Source: Verrucomicrobium spinosum DSM 4136 = JCM 18804 | GTDB lineage: Bacteria; Verrucomicrobiota; Verrucomicrobiia; Verrucomicrobiales; Verrucomicrobiaceae | Direction of reading: 5' to 3' | Assembly: GCF_000172155.1 (NCBI RefSeq) | Contig: NZ_ABIZ01000001.1 | Location: 6,295,105-6,359,104, forward strand | Length of the DNA stretch: 64,000 bases | Part shown: positions 17,151-25,120 of the stretch, piece by piece | Layout: each line of letters opens with the position of its first letter | How positions within the stretch are numbered: the stretch's first letter is position 1 | Made by a program: the position numbers and the translations under genes | Notes under the pieces: generated by a model | Databases searched by the model: none | What the model was told of the DNA's origin: nothing | What the model saw: only the letters and a program-made list of their open reading frames with translations

Positions 17151-17528
17151 TTAAGAATGTCCCGGTTTTCGTTTATGGATGCAGATGGAGTTGCCGTCGG
17201 GATCGCTGATGAGCGCCATGTGGCACACGGGAGATTCGAAGGGCTCGCTATAGAAGGTGACGTTTTTGGACTTCAGCCATTCCAGAGCTTTATCAAAGTC
17301 CTCAACCTCGAGGGCCACGCCACCGCCATCCTTGCTGGGTTTCCAGTCGAGACTCATGTCTGTGATCGCCAGGACATGAGGTCCAACTTCATACTCAACC
17401 CACCCGTGGCCATCGTGTTCAAAGACGGAGGCCGGGGCAAGGTTGAGCGCCGTTTCGTAGAATTCACGGGCTCGAACCAAGTCGGTCACTGCGTAACCGG
17501 TGAAGGCAAATTCGGTGACTTTGAGCAT
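17151..17528 (-). CDS. VOC (glyoxalase/bleomycin resistance) family protein inside the suc operon
   Basis: A 125-aa protein of the vicinal-oxygen-chelate superfamily. The beta-alpha-beta-beta-beta layout is visible as TGYAVTDLVRAREFYETALNL in the first half and ALEVEDFDKALEWLKSKNV plus ALISDPDGNSICIHKRK in the second. Metal-ligand positions (His/Glu) are plausible but the substrate cannot be assigned. It sits between sucC (31 bp upstream) and sucD (42 bp downstream) on the same strand and must be co-transcribed with them, which is unusual. A role linked to CoA-ester or 2-oxo-acid chemistry is only an inference from place. Confidence 0.85.
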   Translation of the reverse strand: MLKVTEFAFTGYAVTDLVRAREFYETALNLAPASVFEHDGHGWVEYEVGPHVLAITDMSLDWKPSKDGGGVALEVEDFDKALEWLKSKNVTFYSEPFESPVCHMALISDPDGNSICIHKRKPGHS

Positions 17529-17559
17529 GGCGGCGGTGGGAAGGGGAAGAGGTTAAGAG

Positions 17560-18747
17560 TTATGCCGCTGCAACAGCCGCGACAATTTTCTGCGCCGCGT
17601 CCGTCAGGTCATCTGCACCAGTGATGGCGAGACCGCTGTTGGCGAGCGTTTCCTTGCCTGCTGCCACGTTGTTTCCTTCAAGCCGGACCACGAGCGGCAG
17701 GCTGAGGCCGGTTTCCTGGGCGGCGGCGATGATGCCGGTGGCAATGACGTTACAGTCCATGATGCCACCAAAGATGTTCACCAGGATGCCCTTCACATTG
17801 GGATCGCCCAGGATGATCTTGAACGCTGCGGCCACCTGGTCTTTGGAAGCACCACCACCCACGTCCAGGAAGTTGGCAGGCTCGCCGCCGTGGAATTTGA
17901 TGATGTCCATGGTGGACATGGCCAGACCGGCACCATTCACGAGACAGGCGATATTGCCATCCAGACCGATGTAGCTGAGGCCGAACTCACTGGCCGCCAC
18001 TTCACGAGGATCTTCCTCGCTGGTGTCACGAAGCGTCACGATGTCCTTCTGGCGGTAAAGGGCGTTGTCGTCGAAGTTGAACTTGGCGTCCAGAGCCACG
18101 ACCTGGTTGTCGGTGGTGATGGCCAAGGGGTTCACCTCCACCAGGGAGCAGTCGCTCTGAATGTAGAGCTTGTAGAGGGCGGTGAACAGCTTCACGGCCT
18201 GGGTCATGAGCGCACCGCGCAGACCGAGTGCGGCGGCGATCTTGCGGCACTGGTAGGCCTGAAGCCCGAGCGTGGGGTGCACGAACTCCTTGATGATCTT
18301 CTCTGGAGTCTTCTCCGCGACTTCCTCAATGTTCATCCCGCCTTCGGTGCTGGCGATGATGGCATGACGGCTGGAGCTGCGGTCGAAAAGGATCGCAAAA
18401 TAGTGTTCCTTGGCGATGTCCACCGACTTGGCGATGAGCACCTTGCTCACCAGCTTGCCTTCTGGGCCGGTCTGGTGGGTCACGAGCGTCTGTCCGAGCA
18501 TTTTCCCGGCGATCTCCTGGGCCTCTTCAGCGGTGTTGATGACGTGCACCCCGCCTTTGAAGCCATTGGTGAAGGTCCCCTTGCCACGGCCGCCAGCATG
18601 CACCTGGGCTTTCACGACCAGTCCGGTTCCTCCGATTTCGCGGGCGGCCGCTCCGGCCTCCTCCGCAGTGGCTGCCACTTTCCCCTTCGGGGTGGCGACT
18701 CCAAACTTCTCAAAGAGTTCCTTGGCCTGGTATTCGTGAATATTCAT
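17560..18747 (-). CDS. sucC: Succinate--CoA ligase (ADP-forming), beta subunit
   Basis: Beta subunit of succinyl-CoA synthetase. The 395-aa length is typical. It opens with [17 protein letters not shown] and has the ATP-grasp region [14 protein letters not shown], then LVEVNPLAI and [18 protein letters not shown], and the succinate-binding FLDVGGGAS followed by [16 protein letters not shown]. First gene of the sucC - VOC - sucD operon. The stop codon lies in a TAACTCTTAACC-type spacer, the same class of sequence as the intergenic repeats elsewhere in the window. Confidence 0.97.
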   Translation of the reverse strand: MNIHEYQAKELFEKFGVATPKGKVAATAEEAGAAAREIGGTGLVVKAQVHAGGRGKGTFTNGFKGGVHVINTAEEAQEIAGKMLGQTLVTHQTGPEGKLVSKVLIAKSVDIAKEHYFAILFDRSSSRHAIIASTEGGMNIEEVAEKTPEKIIKEFVHPTLGLQAYQCRKIAAALGLRGALMTQAVKLFTALYKLYIQSDCSLVEVNPLAITTDNQVVALDAKFNFDDNALYRQKDIVTLRDTSEEDPREVAASEFGLSYIGLDGNIACLVNGAGLAMSTMDIIKFHGGEPANFLDVGGGASKDQVAAAFKIILGDPNVKGILVNIFGGIMDCNVIATGIIAAAQETGLSLPLVVRLEGNNVAAGKETLANSGLAITGADDLTDAAQKIVAAVAAA

Positions 18748-18913
18748 GGAAAAATGCCGTTGAATCTGCGGTGAACTGCACCTTGTACGGGAGACCGCGA
18801 CTATGGAAACTGGCGCTCAAGCGTCAAGCAGGGAACCCAAGGATCTTATGAAGTCCTGTCCGCCCCGAGGAATGCCTGCTTGCACAAACCCTTAAGCAAG
18901 CAATAATTCTGCC

Positions 18914-19360
18914 ATGCGGCCCGGTAGCCTCAGCACCAAGCTCAATGTCCACCTCCGCGAGACGGAACTGGTGGGCAAGATTGTGCGGGAGTTCGGCCAA
19001 TGGCACGATGTGCCAGAGCAGACGGTGTTTCTGGTCAAGCTCTCACTTGATGAATTGGTGACCAATATCGTGGTCCACTCCGCCGGACAAATCCCCTGCG
19101 TCCGGGAGATTGTGCTACGCCTGACCACCAACCAGCACGAGCTTTGGGCGGAGGTTGAAGACGACGGTTGCGCCTTTAACCCTCTGGACCTCCCCATCCC
19201 GGATGTTGCCGCACCCCTGCAGGAGCGATCCCCCGGCGGCCTCGGCATTCACCTCGTCCGCAGCCTGATGGACCGGGTCAACTACAAACGCGTAGGCCAG
19301 CGCAATCTGCTCGTCCTGTCCAAGAAAGTGACTCAGCCCTCCGCCGTCGAACTGCCATGA
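18914..19360 (+). CDS. RsbW-like anti-sigma/serine kinase (HATPase)
   Basis: A 148-aa single-domain GHKL ATPase of the RsbW/SpoIIAB-like class. VKLSLDELVTNIVVHS is the N-box, VEDDGCAFNPLDLP the G1 box and GGLGIHLVRSLMD the G2 box. Such proteins phosphorylate a STAS-domain antagonist and may hold a sigma factor or another target. The last four bases overlap the next gene (STAS protein), so the two are translated together, and a SpoIIE-type phosphatase follows. The three make a complete partner switch. No sigma-factor gene is nearby, so the output target is unknown. Confidence 0.9.
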   Translation: MRPGSLSTKLNVHLRETELVGKIVREFGQWHDVPEQTVFLVKLSLDELVTNIVVHSAGQIPCVREIVLRLTTNQHELWAEVEDDGCAFNPLDLPIPDVAAPLQERSPGGLGIHLVRSLMDRVNYKRVGQRNLLVLSKKVTQPSAVELP

Positions 19361-19713
19361 CCCTCGAATCCGAAATTTTGCCCGACCTGACGCTGGCCAA
19401 GCTGAGTGGCCAGGTGGACACACTGACTGCTGCAGAGCTGGAGATGAAGCTCGGGGACCTGGCCGAAGTCACAAAACGCGCCCTCCTCGTGGACTGCTCG
19501 GATCTCACCTACATCAACAGCGCTGGCCTGAGGGTCTTCCTGATTGTGGCCAAGAAGATGGAAACGGCTGGGGGCCTTTGCGCCTTCTGTAGCCTGACCC
19601 CGAACGTGCGGCTCGTGTTCGAGACCATCGGATTCGACCGCATCCTCAAGCTGTACGAAAACAGGGCGGTGGCACTTGAGCAAATAGCCCCACCCCAGGC
19701 GCAGGCCGCCTAA
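19357..19713 (+). CDS. STAS-domain anti-sigma factor antagonist (RsbV-like)
   Basis: A 118-aa single STAS domain. The motif DLTYINSAGLRVFLIVAKK holds the conserved serine (in NSAG) that is phosphorylated by the partner kinase and dephosphorylated by a PP2C enzyme in related systems. The start ATG overlaps the stop of the kinase gene (ATGA at 19357-19360), a typical sign of translational coupling. Twenty bases later the SpoIIE-type phosphatase gene begins. Confidence 0.93.
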   Translation: MTLESEILPDLTLAKLSGQVDTLTAAELEMKLGDLAEVTKRALLVDCSDLTYINSAGLRVFLIVAKKMETAGGLCAFCSLTPNVRLVFETIGFDRILKLYENRAVALEQIAPPQAQAA

Positions 19714-19732
19714 CACCCCCTCTTTTCTCCAG

Positions 19733-21676
19733 GTGTTGTTCAGGCGGCTGCTTCAGGGATCTCTTCAATCGCGGTTCACGCGGCTGATCGTCATTCCCTC
19801 GGCCGCCTTTTTGCTGCTCGTGCTGGGTCTGGTGACGGCCCGTATCTTCCGGAGCGCTGTGGAACAGGCCCAGGGCGCGGCCCTGAATCTCGCCCGCATT
19901 CATGCCACGAAACTGGACCGCGCTCTGGCCGAGGCCGCCCGCGTGCCCGAGATGCACGCCCGCCTGCTGGAGAGCGGCTTGATCGAGGATCAGCAGACTC
20001 TCCACCGCTACCTGACGGATGTGGTCACCCGGACCGGAGGCATCTATGGAAGCTGCCTTGCCTTTCAACCCAACACCTTCGCCCCAGCCGAGCGCAACTA
20101 CTGCCCCTACGCCTACCGCTCCGGAGGGAAGACAGAGTTCTCCCTGCTCACGCCACCCGCCTACGACCACTTTCTCTGGGACTGGTACCAACAGCCCAAG
20201 CGACTGGGTCACGCCATGTGGATCGAGCCCTTCTTCGATGAAGGGGGTGGCAATGTCCTCATGATCACCCGGGCGGTGCCGTTCTACCACACCAAGCCGG
20301 ACGGCTCGAAGGGCGATTTGAAAGGCGTCGCCACGATCGACATCTCCCTCGACCAGATCACTGCCGGACTGAGTTCCGTCAAAGTGGGGGAAACGGGCTA
20401 CGCGATGCTCCTGAGCACGGAGGGCCGCATCATCGCCTGCCCGGATGCCTCCAAGGTGATGAAGGTGCGACTGGAGGACCTCAATGCGGTGCTGGCCCAT
20501 TCCATGATGCCCGGCAGCGAGGGCTTCATCAACACGTTCAATCCGCTCGACCAGAAGGAGGCGTGGGTGGCCTTTGCCCCAGTACAAACGGCCAACTTCA
20601 TGCTGGCTCTGGTGTACCCGGCTGATGAGGTCTTTCGCAATGCCTATCGCCTGCTGGGCGAGATGCTCATCATTGTCTTTGTGGCGGTGTCGGGACTGTT
20701 CGTCAGCCTCTGGCTGGTGGCGCGATCGGTGAGCCGCCCGGTAAACAAACTGGCCGCCGCGGCACGGAGGATCGCTGGAGGTGATTTGGATCACCGGTTC
20801 AACGAGGCGGTGAACATTCACGAAGTGCATGATCTCGCCTCGGCCTTCACCAAGATGACGCGGGATCTAAAGATGCGCATGGAGGAGCTGCGCCACACCT
20901 CCGCCCTGCGTGAGCGAATGGAGGGGGAGCTCAATGCCGCCCGCCGCATCCAGATGAGCATGCTGCCCAAGCAGTGGTCGGACCGCGCCGACTGGCCCGA
21001 GCATGCCTCGATCGCCCTGCACGCCATCATCCAGCCGGCCCGCGAAGTGGGAGGCGACTTCTACGACTATCGTTTCCTGGATCCCGAAAGGCTCTCGATC
21101 CTCATCGGTGACGTCTCCGGCAAAGGGGTGCCAGCCGCCTTGTTCATGGCCATGACCCAGACCCTCTTCCAAGCGCATGCCAGCCCGGAGCGCACCGTTT
21201 CTGGCATCATGACCAGGGTCAATGACGCCCTCTGCGACGAGTCCCACACGGGGATGTTTGTGACCCTGCTTTACGCCGTGCTCAACGTGCGCACTGGAAC
21301 TCTGGAGATCTGCAATGCCGGCCACCCCCCACCCTACCGCCTCAGCGCCGCCGGAGAACTCGACACCATGAAGAGCGACCGCAACCCCGCCCTGGGTCTG
21401 GTGCGCAACTTCGACTTCAGCACCGGCAGCTTCCAGCTCACCCCTGGAGACCGGCTGTTCTTCTATACCGATGGCGTGACCGAGGCCTTCAACACCGCCA
21501 AGGAGCTCTACACCCATCAACGGCTCGAAAACCTGCTCGCAGCCCACGCAAATCTCTCCGTGGACCAGCTCACCCAGACCGTCATCGCCGACGTGCAACT
21601 GCACAGCCTGAACCATGAGGCATCGGATGACTTGACCGTGCTGGCCGTCGGGTATGTGGGAAGAAAGCAAGGTTAG
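19733..21676 (+). CDS. Membrane-bound sensor PP2C (SpoIIE/RsbU-type) phosphatase with Cache-like and HAMP domains
   Basis: A 647-aa protein: TM1 (about residues 21-40), an extracytoplasmic sensor of about 280 residues resembling dCache (for example WDWYQQPKRLGHAMWIEPFFD), TM2 (about 305-325), a HAMP linker (SRPVNKLAAAARRIAGGDLDHRF), a coiled coil (ALRERMEGELNAARRIQMSMLP) and a C-terminal SpoIIE phosphatase. The metal-binding GGDFYDY, DVSGKGVPAALFMA, NAGHPPPY and YTDGVTEA motifs are all present. The start is a GTG at 19733. It should dephosphorylate the STAS protein upstream when its sensor binds a ligand, which is unknown. The stop lies within a GTTAG repeat. Confidence 0.92.
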   Translation: MLFRRLLQGSLQSRFTRLIVIPSAAFLLLVLGLVTARIFRSAVEQAQGAALNLARIHATKLDRALAEAARVPEMHARLLESGLIEDQQTLHRYLTDVVTRTGGIYGSCLAFQPNTFAPAERNYCPYAYRSGGKTEFSLLTPPAYDHFLWDWYQQPKRLGHAMWIEPFFDEGGGNVLMITRAVPFYHTKPDGSKGDLKGVATIDISLDQITAGLSSVKVGETGYAMLLSTEGRIIACPDASKVMKVRLEDLNAVLAHSMMPGSEGFINTFNPLDQKEAWVAFAPVQTANFMLALVYPADEVFRNAYRLLGEMLIIVFVAVSGLFVSLWLVARSVSRPVNKLAAAARRIAGGDLDHRFNEAVNIHEVHDLASAFTKMTRDLKMRMEELRHTSALRERMEGELNAARRIQMSMLPKQWSDRADWPEHASIALHAIIQPAREVGGDFYDYRFLDPERLSILIGDVSGKGVPAALFMAMTQTLFQAHASPERTVSGIMTRVNDALCDESHTGMFVTLLYAVLNVRTGTLEICNAGHPPPYRLSAAGELDTMKSDRNPALGLVRNFDFSTGSFQLTPGDRLFFYTDGVTEAFNTAKELYTHQRLENLLAAHANLSVDQLTQTVIADVQLHSLNHEASDDLTVLAVGYVGRKQG

Positions 21677-21760
21677 GAGTCAAGGGTTAGACGTTCAGAG
21701 CCTGCGCCTCCATCCCGGCTTCCCCTCTCATAGCGCATAACTCATAACTACCAACCTGCG
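21671..21760. repeat. GTTAG/CATAACT intergenic repeat after the phosphatase gene
   Basis: Starting at the stop codon of the phosphatase gene, the spacer runs through AGGTTAGGAGTCAAGGGTTAGACG and later CATAACTCATAACTACC, again a G/TTAG-rich half followed by a TAAC-rich half. It can fold as an imperfect hairpin before the pseudouridine synthase gene. Confidence 0.45.
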
Positions 21761-21763
21761 TCC

Positions 21764-22471
21764 ATGTTCCTCTCCCGACTGATTGCCAGGCACAAGGGCA
21801 TGGGAAGGACGGCGGCGATGCAGGCCATCGCGGGCAAAAGGGTGAAGGTGGAGGATCAGGTGGTGACGGACGGGCAACATGAAGTGGATCGCTTTTCCAC
21901 CGTCTGGCTCGATGACACCCTGGTCCAAGAGGGCGAGTCCGCGCTGTACATCATGCTGCACAAACCGGTCGGTTACCTCAGCGCCACCAGAGATCCTCAA
22001 CACCCCACGGTCATCGACCTGATCGACCATCCCGCACGAGAGACCCTGCACATCGCTGGCCGACTGGACCGCAGCTCTTCAGGCCTGCTCCTGCTGACCA
22101 ATGACGGACGCTGGTCGAGACGTCTTACTGAGCCTGGGGAAAAAGTGGACAAGGTCTATCTGGTCGAAACCGCCGAGCCCATTGCACCCGAGGCCGTGGA
22201 GCTGTTTGCCAAAGGGTTCTATTTTCACACCGAAGACCTGACCACCCTGCCCGCGGAGCTGGGAATCCTGGGAGAGCGTCTTGCGAGAGTCACCCTGCAT
22301 GAAGGACGCTATCACCAGATCAAGCGCATGTTCCACCGGGTGGGGAATCGCGTCATTTCCTTGCACCGAGAAAGCATTGGATCACTCGTGCTGCCGGTGG
22401 AGCTTTTCCCCGGGCAATGGCGGGAGATAAGGCGTGACGTCCTTCGTTCCCAACCGACCCAAAAGGGATAG
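21764..22471 (+). CDS. 16S rRNA pseudouridine synthase (RsuA/RluB/E/F family)
   Basis: A 235-aa enzyme that converts a uridine in rRNA to pseudouridine. The N-terminal S4 RNA-binding domain (about residues 1-55) has RLIARHKGMGRTAAMQAIAGKRVKV. The catalytic domain has KPVGYLSATRD and AGRLDRSSSGLLLLTNDG, where the Asp is the catalytic residue, and HEGRYHQIKRMF near the C-terminus. RsuA-like is the best fit but the exact target site cannot be told from sequence. It follows the phosphatase gene after the GTTAG repeat spacer. Confidence 0.93.
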   Translation: MFLSRLIARHKGMGRTAAMQAIAGKRVKVEDQVVTDGQHEVDRFSTVWLDDTLVQEGESALYIMLHKPVGYLSATRDPQHPTVIDLIDHPARETLHIAGRLDRSSSGLLLLTNDGRWSRRLTEPGEKVDKVYLVETAEPIAPEAVELFAKGFYFHTEDLTTLPAELGILGERLARVTLHEGRYHQIKRMFHRVGNRVISLHRESIGSLVLPVELFPGQWREIRRDVLRSQPTQKG

Positions 22472-22621
22472 TGTCTCCTCGATCACTGCTTCCCACTCAG
22501 CCATGTCACTCGTGGCTGCGTTCGTAAAAGCGCGGTCAGGCCACTCACAGCCCAGTGCTTTCTTCCCACCCACGAGACCGCGCCAGCCACCGCACTCTGA
22601 CGAGGCCAGCCAAATGCTCAT
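22382..22621 (-). CDS. Possible small gene, 79 aa, unknown
   Basis: On the minus strand an ATG at 22621 with a purine-rich (GAGGGCGAGGG) upstream stretch opens a 79-codon frame ending at 22382, overlapping the end of the pseudouridine synthase gene by 90 bp. The product (SIWLASSECGGWRGLVGGKK at the start, then a segment with MAEWEAVIEETLSLLGRLG) has a composition more like a real protein than the antisense frames around it. It fills most of an otherwise empty 252-bp spacer. No family is recognised. The longer frame running on upstream to 23275 is not credible. Confidence 0.35.
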   Translation of the reverse strand: MSIWLASSECGGWRGLVGGKKALGCEWPDRAFTNAATSDMAEWEAVIEETLSLLGRLGTKDVTPYLPPLPGEKLHRQHE

Positions 22622-22723
22622 CCCTCGCCCTCGCTCACAGCCCCGAGCACAGCTCCCAACCTGTCGATAGAGCCACCTATTTCTCCTGGGATTTCGCACG
22701 CTCTGTGCTAAGAATTCAGCCAT

Positions 22724-23245
22724 ATGATGCTCATTCTCGGCCTCGGAGCTTTGGCATTCATCGCCCTGGCGATGGCCAAGGGGGTAACCCGTTGGTTTGT
22801 GGACCGACAGATCGATCCTCTCTTTGCGCCGCTGCCGGAGGATGATACCAAGAAGGATGCCGATGCCCCCAAGGCGGCCCCTCATCAATGGACCATTCAA
22901 GAGCAGGTGGACAACAAGGTGGACCTGCAGACCCCTGAGTTCGAAATCCGCGTCTGGCTGGGGGCTAAGCACGGCATCGTGGGAGACGATGCCGCGGCTT
23001 GCATTGAAAAAGCCCGGAAGCGACAATCCGGTGCCGTTCGCGGCAAGTCGGCACTCGCCATGCTGGCCTGCCTGTCCGTCATGGTTGCCACGGCGATCCC
23101 CGTCGCGAGTGATTTCAAGAATCGAGAGATCGTGATGGCCAAGGACGCGCTGCTCCTCATGGGCCTGAGCTGTAGCACCATCCTCTTCGGCCGTTACCTC
23201 ATCCGCACGATCACTGGCAAAAGCGACGAGCCCGTGCAGTCCTGA
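22724..23245 (+). CDS. Small membrane protein of unknown function
   Basis: A 173-aa protein with an N-terminal membrane segment (about residues 2-20, LILGLGALAFIALAMAKG), a hydrophilic central domain (about 30-100, with WTIQEQVDNKVDLQTPEFEI) and two C-terminal membrane segments (about 108-126 and 141-158). I recognise no family. A minus-strand frame covers the same bases, but its product lacks any coherent fold, so the plus strand is preferred. The gene stands alone between the pseudouridine synthase and the amidohydrolase. Confidence 0.65.
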   Translation: MMLILGLGALAFIALAMAKGVTRWFVDRQIDPLFAPLPEDDTKKDADAPKAAPHQWTIQEQVDNKVDLQTPEFEIRVWLGAKHGIVGDDAAACIEKARKRQSGAVRGKSALAMLACLSVMVATAIPVASDFKNREIVMAKDALLLMGLSCSTILFGRYLIRTITGKSDEPVQS

Positions 23246-23334
23246 GAGGCAAGGCCGCGCTATGCGCCTCCCCACGCAGGGAAGGATCCTCCACGAGATG
23301 CACGAACGGCCCTTGTCCGTGCGTTTGTTCGTTC

Positions 23335-25080
23335 ATGCGTCCGCTTCTCCTTCTGCGCACGGCATTTGCCGTCACGCTGTTGTCAGCCGCCTTCAGCCCA
23401 TGCTGGGGCCAGACTGCCGCTCCCGCGTTGATCCTCCATCATGGCAGGGTCCTCACGGTGGATCCAGCCTTCAGCATCCGGGAAGCCTTGGCCGTGGATG
23501 CGACTGGCCGCATCATTGCCTGCGGCGGTAATCAAGAAGTGCTGGCCCTCAAAGAGACCAGCACGCAATTGATTGACCTGGCCGGGAAAACCCTCATGCC
23601 CGGCCTCATGGACTCCCACGTTCACCCCGGCGCTGCTCTCACGGAGTACGACCATGAGATACCCGTCATGGAGACCATCCAGGATGTGCTCAACTACATC
23701 GCCGCGCGGGCCAAAGCCACGCCCGAAGGTTCGTGGATCCACATCCGGCAGGTCTTCATCACCCGGCTGAAGGAACAGCGCTACCCCACCCGCCAGGAAC
23801 TGGACGCAGCGGCACCCAAACATGCGGTCAACTTCTCCACGGGACCGGACTGCCTGCTGAACAGCCTGGCACTCCAACGGAGTGGCATCACCCGAGATTT
23901 CAAGATCACCGACGGAGGCCCTGGAAAAGTGGAGATCGATCCCGTCGCGGGTGAACCCACCGGCTTGCTGCGTGAGATGGGTCGCTTCGTAAAAATGAAG
24001 CAGCAGGTGAAGTCGCCCACTCCCGCTGAGGTCTATGAGCGCACGCGGGCGCTTTTTCAGGACTACAACTCGGTTGGGCTGACCGCGATTGGAGACCGCG
24101 GAGCGGGCCGGGCATCGCTCGACCGGTACGAGGAAATGAAGAAACGGGGTGAGTTGAGCCTGCGGGTGATGTGCTCACACACCTTCAACACCGTGGGCAT
24201 GTGGCGCACCATCGAGCAGGGCATCGACGAGATTATCGCCCACCCGTTGTGCAAAGGCGATGACCGACTCCGCATCATCGGCACCAAGGTCTGGCTGGAC
24301 GGCGGCATGCTCACCGGCAGCGCCTACATGAGCCGACCCTGGGGCATCAGCCAGGTGTACGGCATCTCTGATCCCGCCTACCGGGGCACGCTAAACATCA
24401 AGCCGGAGAGTCTGCAAAAGATGGTTGACAAGGTTACCGCCGCAGGGCTGCAATTCACCGCCCACAGCGTGGGCGATGGCGCGGTGCATACGCTGCTGGA
24501 TGCGTATGAAAAGGTCAACACCGCCCACCCGGTGCGGGACACGCGGGCCTGCATCACCCACAGCAATTTCATGAGTGAGGAAGCTGTCCGCCGTGCTGCA
24601 GGCTTGGGGGTGATGATGGACATCCAGCCCATCTGGTTGCACCTGGATTCCCGCACGCTGTTGGGGCAGTTCGGCCAGGCACGCACCCGCTGGTTTCAAC
24701 CGCTCAAGAGCATCTTCGCCGCTGGCGGTGTGGTGGGAGGTGGCAGTGACCACATGCAGAAGATCGGCTCCTTCCGCTCCGTGAATCCCTACAATCCCTG
24801 GCTGGGCATGTGGATCGCCATCACCCGGACGGCCCGCTTTCTCGACGAACCCATGCACGCCGAGGAGTGCCTGACCCGCGAACAGGCCATCCAGATGTAC
24901 ACGATCAACAATGCGAAGTTGTTGTTCCTTGAAACCCAGACGGGCTCTTTGCAGACGGGCAAACAAGCGGACATGATTCTCCTGGATCGCGATCCCCTGA
25001 CCTGCCCGATCAATGAACTGGCTCAGACCAAGGTGCTCAAGACCTGGCTGGCGGGTCAACTGGTCTATCAGGCCCGCTAG
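23335..25080 (+). CDS. Exported amidohydrolase (YtcJ-like, amidohydrolase family 3)
   Basis: A 581-aa metal-dependent hydrolase with an N-terminal signal peptide (LLLLRTAFAVTLLSAAFSPCWG). The first metal motif is GLMDSHVHPG; FTAHSVGDGAVHTLLDAYE and CITHSNFM provide further His ligands, and GGGSDHMQ the conserved Asp region. YtcJ-like enzymes have wide, poorly defined substrates. It is followed 40 bp later by an M19-like peptidase homologue on the same strand, and the pair may work together on exported peptide or amide substrates; that is inference. Confidence 0.88.
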   Translation: MRPLLLLRTAFAVTLLSAAFSPCWGQTAAPALILHHGRVLTVDPAFSIREALAVDATGRIIACGGNQEVLALKETSTQLIDLAGKTLMPGLMDSHVHPGAALTEYDHEIPVMETIQDVLNYIAARAKATPEGSWIHIRQVFITRLKEQRYPTRQELDAAAPKHAVNFSTGPDCLLNSLALQRSGITRDFKITDGGPGKVEIDPVAGEPTGLLREMGRFVKMKQQVKSPTPAEVYERTRALFQDYNSVGLTAIGDRGAGRASLDRYEEMKKRGELSLRVMCSHTFNTVGMWRTIEQGIDEIIAHPLCKGDDRLRIIGTKVWLDGGMLTGSAYMSRPWGISQVYGISDPAYRGTLNIKPESLQKMVDKVTAAGLQFTAHSVGDGAVHTLLDAYEKVNTAHPVRDTRACITHSNFMSEEAVRRAAGLGVMMDIQPIWLHLDSRTLLGQFGQARTRWFQPLKSIFAAGGVVGGGSDHMQKIGSFRSVNPYNPWLGMWIAITRTARFLDEPMHAEECLTREQAIQMYTINNAKLLFLETQTGSLQTGKQADMILLDRDPLTCPINELAQTKVLKTWLAGQLVYQAR

Positions 25081-25120
25081 TTTCAAAAATCCCCCCCTCA
25101 CTTTGCCCGCCTCTGCACCC

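Noticed and set aside
19646-20830. 394-codon minus-strand frame
   Set aside because: It is antisense to the SpoIIE-type phosphatase, rich in His, Gln and Gly, with no domain.
22622-23275. Minus-strand extension of the 79-codon candidate up to 23275
   Set aside because: This part mirrors the plus-strand membrane protein and lacks any protein-like pattern, while the plus strand has clear membrane segments.
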